Below the pieces are notes generated by a model. It did not search any database and had not been told where the DNA came from. It was given only the letters and a program-made list of their open reading frames with translations. Shown here piece by piece: positions 1 to 11,226 of a DNA stretch of 64,000 nucleotides. A program made the translations under genes and the position numbers. This DNA comes from Gaeumannomyces sp. JS-464 (taxonomy: Eukaryota; Ascomycota; Sordariomycetes; Magnaporthales; Magnaporthaceae), in NCBI GenBank assembly GCA_002197995.1, contig NGZR01000002.1, forward strand, positions 5,642,001 to 5,706,000, read 5' to 3'. Each line of letters opens with the position of its first letter. The stretch's first letter is position 1.

Positions 1-1916
1 GGATCTGCGTCAGCCTGCAAAATAGCACCTGCTCGCTCTTCTTTGGAAGATCGGCGGCGACGTCGGCCTTGATGCGCTGAAGCAGGTACGGACTGATGGC
101 GTCTTTGAGAGTTTCGGCACACTTTTGGGCCGTCATAATCTGCAGGTTTGTAGCGTTGGCATAGCCGCCAAGCCGGATGGGTATCTCGATATTGTTGCGA
201 AATTCGTGGAGAGTGCCGAGACGCATGGGATATATAAAGTCAAAGAGAGACCATAACTCGACGAGGTTATTCTGGATCGGCGTGCCTGAGAGGATGATCC
301 TATTGGCCGTTCGAAGCTCCTTGCAATACACCGTGAGAGCAGTGTTTGGGTTCCGGATCTTGTGGCCCTCATCCAGCACGGCATAGTCCCACTCCACTGG
401 GATCAGGATGTCCCCGTAGGCTTGCAGACCAGCGTATGTTGTCACGAGGACGTGACCATCCTTGACCACGCGGTCAACAATCTTCTTTGCCGCCTTGGCA
501 CCCTCTTCTTCTTTGGCCCCTCCTCGTCGCCGGACGAAAGCTCCTCGTCCTCCAAGCGACCCTCACTTCGAACGTCAAGCATACCGCTGCCGGAGGAGTG
601 TAGAATGGATACTCGAAGTGGGGGCCACCATCGGTGAAACTCATTCACCATTGCTGCAACAGGGTGGCTGGGGCCACGACGATGACAGGGCGGGTAAGCT
701 TTTGGCTGTAGTGAAGTGCAGCCACGAACGAGATCAGCTGAACAGTTTTGCCCAGTCCCATCTCGTCGCCAACAATGCCGCCGACATTTTGCTCGAAGAG
801 CTCAGAAAGCCACCGCACTCCAGTCTTCTGGTAGTCGAACAGGGCTGGGTATATATCGCCCGGGAGCTTGAGCCCATTGTCAAACTCATGGTCCGGCTGG
901 TCCGGCGACGGTTTGAACCACTCATCGATGGACTTGTCATCGACAGCCTCCTCGCCGCGGGCAATCTGGCGACGCAACCGAGCGTTCCTTCTCCGCTCGA
1001 CCCACGTAGACAATCTCTTTCGATAGACGCCCTCGTTGCCGTCATCTATCCCACTAAGATCGACAGTGGCTTCATCCTCCTCGGATGCTGCAGCGCTCTT
1101 TTTGGCCTTCTTGCGCTTGGACTTGACTGGAGTGGCAGTCATGTCTGCGCTGTCGTACCCAGCCTCCGAGACAGCATCTTCAGGCGATGCAGGCCCTGAC
1201 GATGGTTGGAAGTCGTCATCGGAGGCGGCAGAAGATGCGGCAATCTTGCGCTTCTTGCGGGGCCGGAGCGAAAACTCGGACTCGACGGCCGATGGGGGCT
1301 CAGGGCCGTCGGCAAATCCGGGAGCGCGCAGGTTCTGATGCGACCGAGGGCCTCGATCATCATCGGCCTTCTCCAGCTGTACTGCAGCAGCCTCGTCCTC
1401 GGCCTCGATGATGGCGTCTGCGAGCTCTCCCTCGACACCCTCGGGCCTTGGTCCGCCAAACTTTGCAAAAGGCGTGATCTTGCCTGTCCGGATGAGATAG
1501 TCCCGCTGTGTCTCACCCGTCAGCTTTTTAGTCCCTTTGCCGCCGTCAGCCGAGCCGCCGCCCTCCTCCTTGTGCCTTTGCTGGATGCGCTGGCTCAAGT
1601 CCAGGATGTCCCTGTCGATCTGGGCTATGGCGGTCTTTGTTTGCTCGATCTCGTTGCGGGTGCGCTGCATCGTTGCTGCAGGGAGACCGCGGCTCTCGGC
1701 CTTCCGGAGCAGGGCCCGGAGCTTTTCGGAGAGCTTCTTCTGGTCGGCTTCGGCCTTGACAATGCGCTTCTGGTCCTTCTCGTCCTCGGCATCTATGAGA
1801 GCGAGGTTGGCCTGGTGCGTGATGTCGCGCGCAAGTTCATCCTGGTCGCGCACATTCTCTGTGAGGCCGGCGAGCGCTGCCGCCTCGTCCAATTGGGCGT
1901 TGTCGGCGGCAGACAT
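1..1916 (-). CDS. rad26: Rad26/CSB (ERCC6)-type SNF2 DNA-dependent ATPase, N-terminal part, cut by window edge
   Basis: This is the N-terminal part of the Swi2/Snf2 ATPase of transcription-coupled nucleotide excision repair, which acts on RNA polymerase II stalled at lesions. The start is the ATG at 1916-1914, giving MSAADNAQLDEAAALAGL. A coiled-coil-like Lys/Glu-rich region and an acidic, lysine-rich linker come first. The helicase core follows: motif I GDEMGLGKTVQ, VAPATLLQQW, the FHRWWPP block typical of the CSB branch, motif II DEGH near 370 and SGTPIQNN near 290. The frame is lost twice, each time as if one G were missing: at about 648 (TGG-TGAATGAG) and in the four-C run at 517-520. Reading through both restores continuous homology to position 1. 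The C-terminal helicase lobe lies outside the window. The FHRWWPP block argues for Rad26 over other SNF2 proteins. Confidence 0.9.
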
Positions 1917-2780
1917 TGTGACCAAGTGAGCGCCGAAGGCACGGCGCACCAGATGAAGGAGCCAAGGAGCACGGTGTTGGGGAGAAGGGCGCAACTACTT
2001 CCTAGGAAGCCTGTTTGACCTCTAGAGAAGAGCGACGCCAAAAACCAAAGGGCAAGATTAGCATCGAAGTTTCAAGTTTGGCATGAAGCGAAGTTTGCGA
2101 ACTGCGCGAGAGAGAAGCCGGCTCGATGACGCAGTGGGGTTCGGAGTTGCCTGGAGTGGTGATGGGGGCGTGGAGGCTCGGGCGCGACGTTGCCGCGACG
2201 GCACGTGATCTAGTCAGTGCCCGCCTCGGAATTCCGAGTTACTTCCGCTCTTGCCCGTCTTCTCCGTGAGGAGCAATAGAAGCTAACCTAACACACTCAC
2301 CTAAATTTAAATGAGAGCTGGATTGGTGGGGAGAAAGCCGATCGGCCTTTCATTTTTACTTGGGTCATCGTGCCTAACTCGTTTCGTGGCACTATTGATT
2401 CGATTCTTTCCGTGTGTTTTCCTGTCCCTGTGTTTCCTACTTTCGTGTCCTTTTCTGTTTTACAACCTTTCTCCCCTTATATCCTTTCCTACTCATGTAT
2501 CTTTCTATATTCATTTGGCAGTGGTGTAGGCAAGAGGTGCCGACTTTTTTCCCTTCTCCTCGTGGATTAGTCTGTGTAAAACCAACCGAGAATAGCATAG
2601 CAAGACCATATAACAGATTTATCTCGGATGGAATTCTCATCATCAATATGACCCGTGGCGCAACTCTCAAGATCATGCGTACCCCCTGTGATAGTACCCC
2701 CAGTATTTTCGGTGGCAGGGAACTATGAAGCCTAATAAAACACCAACACATATGCCATGCATCCCCCATCAACCCCACCA
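1917..2780. other. Intergenic region between the KDEL-protein gene and rad26
   Basis: The region should hold the rad26 promoter and the 3' end of the upstream minus-strand gene. A strongly T/C-rich tract lies at about 2345-2520 on the plus strand. On the transcribed minus strand it is A/G-rich. I see no convincing coding sequence; the reading frames here have no recognisable domains. Confidence 0.6.
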
Positions 2781-3752
2781 CTATAGCTCGTCCTTGTCGC
2801 TCATGACAGCGCTGGTCTTTGAACCCGCCGCCGTCTCGGACTTGCTCTCGGCGCTGGCCGCGGCAGCAGTAGCCGCCCGCGACACCTCGGCGTCGTTGGC
2901 AGCCGCGGCCGCGGCCACCTCGGCGTCCTCGCGCTCCCTCTCCAGGCGGGCGATCCTGCCCTGCTCCGTCTCCCTGAGCACCTGGGCCTTGATCTTGAAC
3001 TCGATCTCCCTCGAGTCGCTCCCCAGGTCCGGCTCGGTCCGCTCGACCACCCAGCCCGCCACGCCGCCGTCGGTGGGGCCGGGGCGGTACCGCGACAGGT
3101 CCGACAGCTCGACCTCGCACGCGCTGCCGCCCGCCACCCACAGCGGCAGGTTGTGGTAGATGGCGCCCGCGGCGAACAGGACCACCAGGTCCTCGTCGGG
3201 CGGCAGCCTGGCCGCCTCGGCGTCGACCTCCTCCGAGTCCGCCTCCCCACCACCGCCGCCCGCGGGCGCCGTCGGCCTCGGCCGCGGCGTCGCGGTGCCC
3301 TTGATCTTGATGCCGGGCAGGTCCTTGTGGTAGACGCCGTAGAGCCACATGTCGTCTGTGCTCTTGCTCTCCTTCTTGTCCTGGATCCAGCGCTTGACGG
3401 CCTCGGGCACGTCGGCGTAGCTCATGAGGATGACGTCGCGCTTGGTGCCGTGCGCGTCCACGCCGTTCCAGCTGCCCGGGAACGGCCGCCCGCCGAAGAA
3501 GAACTTGAGCGCCTTGAACCACGGCTTGAGGCCTCTGGGCTCGGGCTCCTGCAGCTCGCTGAGCAGGTGCTGCCGCGCCTTGAAGGTGCGCGTCGCCTCG
3601 CACGTCGCCTCGAACCCGGGCGGCGTCGGGTGGCCCGAGAACGGGTCGCCCCAGGGGAAGTCGTCCACCACGCGGTTGACCACAATGTCCGCCCCGCTCG
3701 CCACCGCCGCTGCGGTGCCGACGGCGACGGCGACGCTCGAGAGGAGCCGCAT
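2781..3752 (-). CDS. Unrecognised secretory-pathway protein with signal peptide and C-terminal KDEL
   Basis: An intact single-exon frame of 323 residues starts at the ATG at 3752-3750. The frame stays open 132 codons further upstream, but this start is preferred because it opens with a signal-peptide-like sequence (MRLLSSVAVAVGTAAAVASG, probable cleavage after Ala-Ser-Gly). The mature part has aromatic-rich segments (WFKALKFFFGGRPFPGSWNG, DDMWLYGVYHKDLPG), a Pro/Gly-rich linker near residues 165-185, and a charged helical C-terminal region with an Ala-rich stretch. It ends in SDKDEL followed by TAG, a classical ER-retrieval signal. An ER-luminal role is therefore inferred. I do not recognise the family and assign no enzymatic function. 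Unlike many neighbours it shows no frame break. Confidence 0.75.
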   Translation of the reverse strand: MRLLSSVAVAVGTAAAVASGADIVVNRVVDDFPWGDPFSGHPTPPGFEATCEATRTFKARQHLLSELQEPEPRGLKPWFKALKFFFGGRPFPGSWNGVDAHGTKRDVILMSYADVPEAVKRWIQDKKESKSTDDMWLYGVYHKDLPGIKIKGTATPRPRPTAPAGGGGGEADSEEVDAEAARLPPDEDLVVLFAAGAIYHNLPLWVAGGSACEVELSDLSRYRPGPTDGGVAGWVVERTEPDLGSDSREIEFKIKAQVLRETEQGRIARLEREREDAEVAAAAAANDAEVSRAATAAAASAESKSETAAGSKTSAVMSDKDEL

Positions 3753-5480
3753 AGCCGGGAGGATAAGGAGATGTAGCCCAAAAGGAGGTGGCCGCCGGCT
3801 ATTGATTTGGATGGATCTACCTGGTTGGAGTATGAAAGTCGCTGATTCCGGATGTGGCTGCTTGCGCGTCTGTGTCCTTCTCAAGCCAGGCCGCCTCTTC
3901 TCAACAACAGATGCTCGTGATATTCGTGCAGAAGAAAAGAAACAAAAAAGAAGGGAGGAAGTCGCAAACCCCAGACTCATATAAACGACAGCCAATGTGG
4001 ACAGATTTTCTGTACCAAAACGACGACGGATCTTCAATTGGGGTTCTCTGTCCTCTTCGGCGCAGACCGTCCGCGCATCCGCGTTCCGACCCCTTTTCGG
4101 GCCAGTCGATCGCCTGCAAAAGTGTACCCGGGGCTTGGTTGTCCGCATTTAGCCTGTCAACCGCGGAAGCACCCCTCGGCGGGAGAATGCGACCCCTATT
4201 GCCTCCAGACCATATTCGAGCAAGTTGGAAAGGCCACTTGGTACGATATGTGAAGTGTCGCAATTCCCCATAGCGGTCTGGCCACAGAGCTAGCAGCATG
4301 ATATGCAGATATGGAGGAGCAGCCACGTCCGTAGAACCGCATCTCTTTTGCGCCGCGATGTACCAACGTTCAAACTTATTGAAACTGGGGCCGGCTAGGG
4401 CTGTCTTTTGCAGAAAAAAAAAGTAATAGGTGATAGATGCCACCGGGTAGGCACAATTACCTGCCTTCCTGCCTGATTAAGAACTCGCTTCGTTCTCGCT
4501 TGCCTGCAGCACAGGCGTCCCGCGTCTTGGCTGGATGCGAAACGCCCGTATCTGGCCAGTGATACGGACGGTGCTCCCTCTATCTTTTTTTTCCCCTGAA
4601 TGAGATGGAACTGATTTCACTCAGCCTTGCTCATCAGCCGTGTCAGACTACGAGGTAGCCTCGCCGTCAATGTCCGACTAATCGACTCCTGCCTTGCTCT
4701 CAACGTGCAAGCGATTGGTTGGGAACAAAAACTAGCAAACCTGCAGGTCCGCATTTTGACATCGACCCGCTGCGCGGCAATTTTCGCTTCGTTTCCGGTG
4801 TTATACTAAGATAAATGATATGCGATAGCCGCATCCGGCTTCCGCCACAACGGTCCGCCGGGTGTTTGGCAGCTCAAAGGCGCAGACTACAGGCCCGAAG
4901 ATCTTAAACTAAGCAGATATATAGCACAAAAGCTATCGTAGCGAAATCCAAATAGAAGTTCTAAAGCCGCCTCACGGGGTCATATAGATATGTGCTGACG
5001 CGATTCACGTCAGTACCTGCCTCGCCGAGCCGTTCCGGCGTCCCTCTCAACCCGGCCGGCCGGTCAGAGATAAGCGTCACGGCCCGTGCAGTATCCAAGG
5101 GGGCAGGCACATGCTGGACGTTGGATCTAGCCCCAACGGCTTTTTGTGGCACGCCCGCCCGCCCGCCCAAGCACAGCACAGCATGGGGCCCACCCCAAGG
5201 GGCCTTGAAAGTAGGTACCCAAGGTACATAGCCGGCATGTACACTCTTAACAGAGCTAATGTTACCCCATTGGACCACTAGTGGGGTCGGGGGCGTGCAG
5301 AGGCCGAGGTACTGTGCAGGAGAGCTTTGCTCTGTAGCGCCGTGCTGCCTTGCAGGGACTTGCTGTTGGGTTGCTCCCCTCATGGCCCGCAACGGGCTAG
5401 ACTAGCTGAGGCCCTGAAGAGTTGCTTGACGGCAAGGCAAGAAGCAGGATGCCATAGGGGTGCTGCAAGGGGATCACCCA

Positions 5481-5512
<32 letters not shown>
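5481..5512 (+). repeat. Poly(G) run of 32
   Basis: Thirty-two consecutive G residues are followed by T and GGGG. This is by far the longest G run in the window. It could form quadruplex structures, or it could be a sequencing or gap-filling artefact. Confidence 0.95.
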
Positions 5513-5513
<1 letters not shown>

Positions 5514-5811
5514 GGGGTGTTCACACGCGCGTATAAAAGCCGCACGCAAAAAGCATACATGCTCGCACGCACACACAGACAGACAGACCCGTCACGACCA
5601 GGCCGGTGGTTCTCAGCAAGTAGCAGCGAGTTAGGAGGGGAAGGATCAGGCGAGAGGGGGGGAGGCGGGGACCCGCCGATGGGTATAGCCACTGGAAGAG
5701 ATTGACCAGCCAAGCACCACAGGACATCTGCCGCTCTCCGTTCTCCCTCCTTTGTGGCTGTTTGCCCGCCACCAACCCCTCGCAGCAAGCCCCCGTCAGC
5801 ACACATTCCTC

Positions 5812-5840
5812 CACACACACGCACACGCGCGCGCACACAC
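5812..5840 (+). repeat. Alternating purine-pyrimidine (CA/CG) tract, potential Z-DNA
   Basis: An uninterrupted pyrimidine-purine alternation runs for about 29 bases: CA repeats, a central CGCGCGCG core, then CA repeats. Such tracts are the classical Z-DNA-prone sequence. It lies about 300 bp from the G32 run. Confidence 0.85.
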
Positions 5841-6260
5841 AAGTGGTATACACACCGCCACTTTCCCTTGTCTCGCCTCGAGAACCCACGGGATCGGGGA
5901 GAGATGGCTCCCCCGTCGTGGGTATCGTCAAACTGCACATCAGGACCTTGTGTGGCACAGTGGGTGGCAGTGACTCCTCGAGGGGACTGGACAAGCATTG
6001 ACGGGTGAGAGGAGGGGAAAAAAAAGGAAGGGCGCGCGATAGGGCGGCACGGCGGGAGTGGCTACCACCTAGCTACCTTAGCTTTGTTTTTTTTTTTTTG
6101 CCTAGCGGCGGGCGTCGTGGCCAGAATCCCCTGCGAGTCATCCTGGGATGTGAGTGATTTTGTCTGCGCTCCAAACGAGAGGCCACGAGGTGGCCAGCGG
6201 TGAGACATGGCTTACAAGGGTGATGGGTGAGGGTTGTTTTCCCAACCGCCATCCGCCACT

Positions 6261-6282
6261 ACCACCACCACCACCACCACCA
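6261..6282 (+). repeat. (ACC)n trinucleotide microsatellite
   Basis: About seven ACC units occur in non-coding sequence. I see no gene around it. Confidence 0.85.
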
Positions 6283-6815
6283 TGGCGTGCATGGACGAGC
6301 AGAGACATACTGCACTTTCTGCAGCGGCAGCGGGCAGCGCAGGAGGCACGCCCTGTGGCCCGTCCATCCCGGCTGCCTAGGCTGGCGCCGAGGGGACGGA
6401 AAGAGGCAAATGGCACGGTCCCAGGCGAGGGGAACCTATGGCAAGGCCCGATGGCGTTGTTGGTGGTGGCGATGAGGTGTGCCCGAACAGAGGGAGGGGG
6501 GTGGACGCCGTCGACGGCACATAGCGTGATATCTTCTGGGTCTGGTATTAACATGGGAGAAGCGACCGGCTACTGCTTGTTTCCTACTGTGGCTGGCCCT
6601 GCTCTTCCGTTGTTCCCGGGACCCTCTTGCGCTGAGTTGTCACGCATTGGCCCCGTCTGTCCGGCAAGGGTTTTCCCTGATTTTGGCCTCTCTGGGTTGC
6701 GGTGCTGCGGGAAGCCGGAGTTGAGCACACCAACCACTTAACGGAGCCCAATATAGGGATTATATCATGCGATCGATATAGTTGAGGGGCGCGCCCCGAC
6801 CCCCTCTTTTTCCTC

Positions 6816-6818
<3 letters not shown>

Positions 6819-6846
<28 letters not shown>
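6819..6846 (+). repeat. Poly(T) run of 28
   Basis: Twenty-eight consecutive T residues lie in a wider T/C-rich segment that continues to about 6960. It is an A-rich tract on the minus strand. There are no target-site duplications or retroelement remains beside it, so I read it as simple sequence. Confidence 0.9.
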
Positions 6847-7838
6847 CACTTTTCTTTTTCTTTCTCCGAGTAGGATCATCTGTCCTCTATTATTCCTTTG
6901 TTTCTTCTGCTATTGCTTGTTGCACTTGCCCCTTTGTGTGGGGTTGGGTTTTTCGTGCGTTCCTTTTTCTGTCTTGGCCGGATCATGTTCCAATCATGGC
7001 GGCAGCAAATGGCGCATCCTGCAGCCACCCTAATCCCCCGTGCTACCCGAGGAACCTGAGGTCGCGTGTGTCAGCATCTGCTGCTGCAGAAGAAGATGGT
7101 ATCAGATAGAGTGACAGCTTCGGCCAGAAAGGAAGGCCAAGGCCAAGGCCAGCGCAGGCCTGCTTTGCCGGTTTGCCTCGACCGGCCTGCCGTTTCGGGG
7201 CTGTCGTGTTCTTTTTTTCGGGCAGACGCCCAGCCGATGCTACCACATTGGGCGCCAGAAAATAAAGTCAAGGGCACCGGGGAAGGATAAGGCAAGGCGA
7301 AAGAAAAGAAAAGAATACAAAAGAAAAGGTGACCAAAACGGAGGCGTTTCGAAAGGACCTAGCTCAGTTACCCCAACCATTGGGCCTTGTGTCTTCCGTC
7401 TTTTCAAGCAAGTCCAAGCGACGCCTCCCGGGCCCGGCAGAGCGAGGGAAGGAGCCTGGAGGGCATGCCTGGACTCGGGAAGCGACCAGGCCGCCCTGCT
7501 CGGGCGTGCAAGACGGGGGCGGCACAGAGAGCGGCAGTCAAGACAGCCTTGGCTCCACACTCGGTTTTCGATTCAGCAGGTCTACTCGGCGTGGGTAGGG
7601 TAGTTAGTGAGATGCGTATACGTATACGACGTGATCATTATGGGCCCCGGATATAGGGGCGAGGCAGACGCGACCAGAGACGCGTCAGTGGACCCTCTTT
7701 CCTTGGTCCCCGTCCGTTTCCTCTATTTTTGTTTTTTTGGGGGTTGTCTGGCGGCAGCAGCACAATGCGGTCCCAGCCAGCACATCACCACTGTACCTGC
7801 GACGAAACGTCCATCGTAGATTATTTGGCTGGCTAGAC

Positions 7839-7853
7839 GGGGGGGGGGGGGGG
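7839..7853 (+). repeat. Poly(G) run of 15
   Basis: Fifteen G residues are followed directly by TACC. It is non-coding and has no associated feature. Confidence 0.9.
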
Positions 7854-10800
7854 TACCACCTGTGATGGCACGCTGCCGTCCATATCAGGTCTTGGCTGGC
7901 CCGGCTCGGGCTGCTTTCCCTCCATCCCCGCCCTCGCCTCATCGGCTGGGAGATTGTCGATCCAGAACTTGTTTCCGCAATGGCAGCCCTCGGCCACAGG
8001 TGCCGGACTCTGCCCGGTGGGTCTGGCGCACCCGGGCGAGGAGCGCAAGGAGGGGGGACTCGGGGCCCGGCGATGGCCTACATTGCATGTGTACGTGCGC
8101 ACAGGGCGCACATCGCATCGGCCCCGTCGTCGGCCAGGGGTGATCCTGCCCCGTGAGGCTGGTTTTAGCGGCCAGCCCCAACCCCCAACAGCCTCCGTTC
8201 CGCTGATTGGGCTGAGATGGCGGCCTTTCCTGGAGTGGCAAGGGCGAGAAACACGGATGGAGGCGCTGGCTGCTTGTTTTGTTGTTTCTTTTGCTGCGCC
8301 GGAAGGCTGCCGACGCCTTCAAGGCTCTCGCCGCCGAGTGTGTTCCATCCTCTCGGGCGGGGCGCGCGTGGTCCCGGCTCCTAGCAAGGCGGGCCAACGA
8401 TGCACTGTTGTTCATTCTACATATGTCTGTCAGCATGGAACACCCATGTTCCCCTGTGGGCGGCGCGGGAGTGACGCGACCAGCAGTCATCTCGGTGAGA
8501 CCAGGGCAGCCAACGACGGCTCGGGCTTTGGGCATCAGAGCTCGTTCTCCAACAATGCAAATGCGACCTTTCTTGTTGCCACTCTTGTTTTTTTTTCTTC
8601 TCTTTTTCTCATTCCAGAAGCAATCTCCGTGTTGGAGGTTGTGGCGCGAGGTGGATCCCGGGCCTTTTTTTTTTCTTTCTTTTTTTTTTCCCCTTTCCCT
8701 CCTCGGTGGGTTGGGCGGTGGGTGGTCGGATGACGATGTCAGCCAAATCTCGAGGCTGTCCCGTCCAGGCATCCAATCTCTGCGCCTTCCCTGCCCGCCG
8801 CTCTTGCCTGCCTCAATCTCCTGCTCGCGCGTCTCCACAGTGCCGATTCGGGCTTTGACCTCAGCTTCCGGCACTGTCCATCGGCACTTCACCAGCTCGT
8901 CTCCGTAGGGCTCGGCTGATGGGTCTTGCCCTTGCCCTTGCCCTCCCTGTCTTGTTGCTGGCCTGCCTGCCCGGCCTCAAATGGGCGCGGGCGCCGCCTC
9001 GCCAGGAACCTGTCCCGGAAAGCTTCTGATTCGCCGGCATATGACGAACAGAGGGACTCAGGGCCACACTCTGCCCGAGACGGCGGAAATCAGATTGCTT
9101 CCACTCGCAATTGCTGCTCCTGCCCCCGGCATGGCCTGCTGATGCTCAAGATGGGCCCTCGGAGCTGTGTCGCTTGAACAGCCCCAAAGTAACCTTGCAG
9201 GGAAACCCTGGGATTCATGATTGCTTGGCGCTCCAATGATGCCCTCGTGTGCCTCGCCCAACACCAGTCGGTGGGACGGGCGGCAGTGACGGCTGGGGAT
9301 CCAGACTGCCAGAGTGAGTAACAGCGACGGTCAGGGGTCAATAAGAAGGAAGGGTAAGAAAAAAAGAAAGATAAAAAGCAAGAAAGGACGACGAAATGTG
9401 GATAAGCATCTACTCAGCCAGCTGTCCACCCGCACACGAACTGAATTGATGGGCACGTTGCTTGCTCACCAATGCCGGGATGGCTGGTACAGACAGGTGG
9501 AAAGCTACAGGGAGAGATTGGCTCTTGTCGCCCTCTGGTCCTTCACTCCTTTCCCCTCCGTTATTCTAAGATTCCCCCCCAGAAACGCCCGAGTATCATG
9601 CGTCACAGCCGGCCGCATTCTCGGAAGCCTCGTGCTCCCTCTGTCGAGACTAGGGCTCTGCCGCCGTTCCGTTGCATGCTGCAGCGAAAATCGTTATCTC
9701 CCGTCCATCCGTCCCTAAGGGGGGTTTCCCCAGTCGGCGGCCACCTGGCCGTGGCGCGTGGAGAACATCACAGGTCTAGAATTATGCACTACTCGACCTG
9801 CTCTCCACTGCCGTGCCGTTGCCGCCACATACCCCATACCCCAATGGTCCAGAGCCATTAGAAAGCCAAAGAACGCAAAGGAATCAGGAGGGCTGAGTGA
9901 TATTAGACTACGAAATATAATAGGGGGTTGAGTGGGGTATGCTGCGCATCTGTGCCCGGAACCAGGGGGCCCAGATAGATGCCCGGTGATGGAGGCAGAT
10001 GGAGGAAATATCAAGTCAAAAATTAGGAAAAGATGTGAGAAAAAAAGAAATATACAAAAGACGGTCTCGCCAAGAATCGAAAACTCGCGCGCGGGGGTAT
10101 TCGTGTATGTTTTTCCTGTAATGCATCATTTGTCCTCATGTCACCTGAACCCAGCCTGAGAGATGCCCTCTTGCATCCGAGTATTCCTGTCCTGTCTCCT
10201 GGACGCCCCTCTGGGTCCCACCCCTAGCCGACTAGGCCGTGGGAAAGCAGCTCGAGAAGCATGGATGGAGGCTGGTGCGCCCATACATCCCTCCCAAGCT
10301 GTACAAGGCCATAATCATCATTGACTCCAAGCCAAAGAAAAAAGAAACTGCTCAACTCCACACCCACCCATCCTCAGTCTGGCGGCAAAGAGTCCTGCCC
10401 CAGCCTAGGCCCGAACCCATCCCGTCCATGATGCGGTACGTAATGAAAATATCTATGTCATCCAGAGTTTACAACAAAAAAAAAAAAAAAAAAGTCTTCA
10501 GGGTAACATGGAGAGTTGAAACCAAAATGACAGCGTCAACACCACCGGTTCGGGGGGTATCTCAAGAATTATCCCGCCTGCGTAGGGTCGAGCTGAGTCG
10601 CAGTGCCCATAAAGTAGAAGATTGTTTCTTTCCCAGTGTAACCATGATGCGAGTGATCTGAAGACCTAAAAGCAAGAGGGGAAAAAAGAAAAGAAAAGGG
10701 GGCGCATGCAACGTAAGAAAAATTTCCCAAGAATTAGGAATGAAGAAAAGAAAGGGGGGCCGGAGAAAAAGAACCCCAAGGTGTGGACAGAAAAAAAAGG

Positions 10801-11226
10801 GTCGAAAAAGCAAAGGTGGGACAGAAGTCCGAAGCACCCAAAGTGCCGGCTGCCTCAGCTGTCCATTTGCTCATGGCTGTAGCGTAGCGCCCCAGGGTCG
10901 TGCTGGCGCTGATGGTATGTCCATCCGAGAGCCCTGTTCTGTCGACTGGGGCAATGTCTGCGGTTTCCTCGGGAGGTTGGGGGGCTTGATGTCTCGTCTA
11001 AGCCCCCGGTAGACTGTCGTGGGTCCCGTCGGCAGGAGCTTTGCACATGCGTGTTGGAGCCGCGCATTGGGCCTGGCCGTTGTTGATCGAAGTCCTGGGG
11101 GTCTGAATGAAGCCTTCACTGGCCGTAGAGATGGTGGCTCGCACTGGCGTCGGGAGCCTGATGCGTGTAGTGTGCGGTGGTGTCCCCGGACCCAGGAACC
11201 GAAGCTCCTGGCGAGGACATTGATTG

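Larger units (their letters stand above)
3753..11226. other. 7.5-kb gene-poor region downstream of the Myb-like gene
   Basis: No reading frame here shows a recognisable domain, a coherent exon chain or fungal coding bias. The region contains many simple-sequence tracts: G32 at 5481-5512, a CA/CG alternating tract at 5812-5840, (ACC)n at about 6261-6282, T28 at 6819-6846 and G15 at 7839-7853. The left part should include the promoter of the KDEL-protein gene, and the right part the 3' UTR of the Myb-like gene. Unannotated non-coding transcripts cannot be excluded. Confidence 0.6.

Noticed and set aside
3753..4148. In-frame upstream extension of the KDEL protein by 132 codons
   Set aside because: The extension lacks coding character and would bury a clear signal peptide, so the start at 3752 is preferred.
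5474..5998. Overlapping 140-175 codon frames around the G32 run
   Set aside because: They are created by the poly(G) run (polyproline) and CA repeats; no domain or splice support.
6780..6960. Poly(T) and T/C-rich block as the end of a retroelement
   Set aside because: No target-site duplication, reverse-transcriptase remnant or second copy is visible.
7939..8908. Long frames on both strands, up to 317 codons
   Set aside because: Low-complexity translation in GC-rich DNA, mutually overlapping, no recognisable motif or conserved start.
10060..10100. Possible tRNA T-arm-like sequence on the minus strand
   Set aside because: No matching acceptor stem, anticodon arm or proper GGTTCGANTCC B box could be built. 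A tRNAscan run would settle it.
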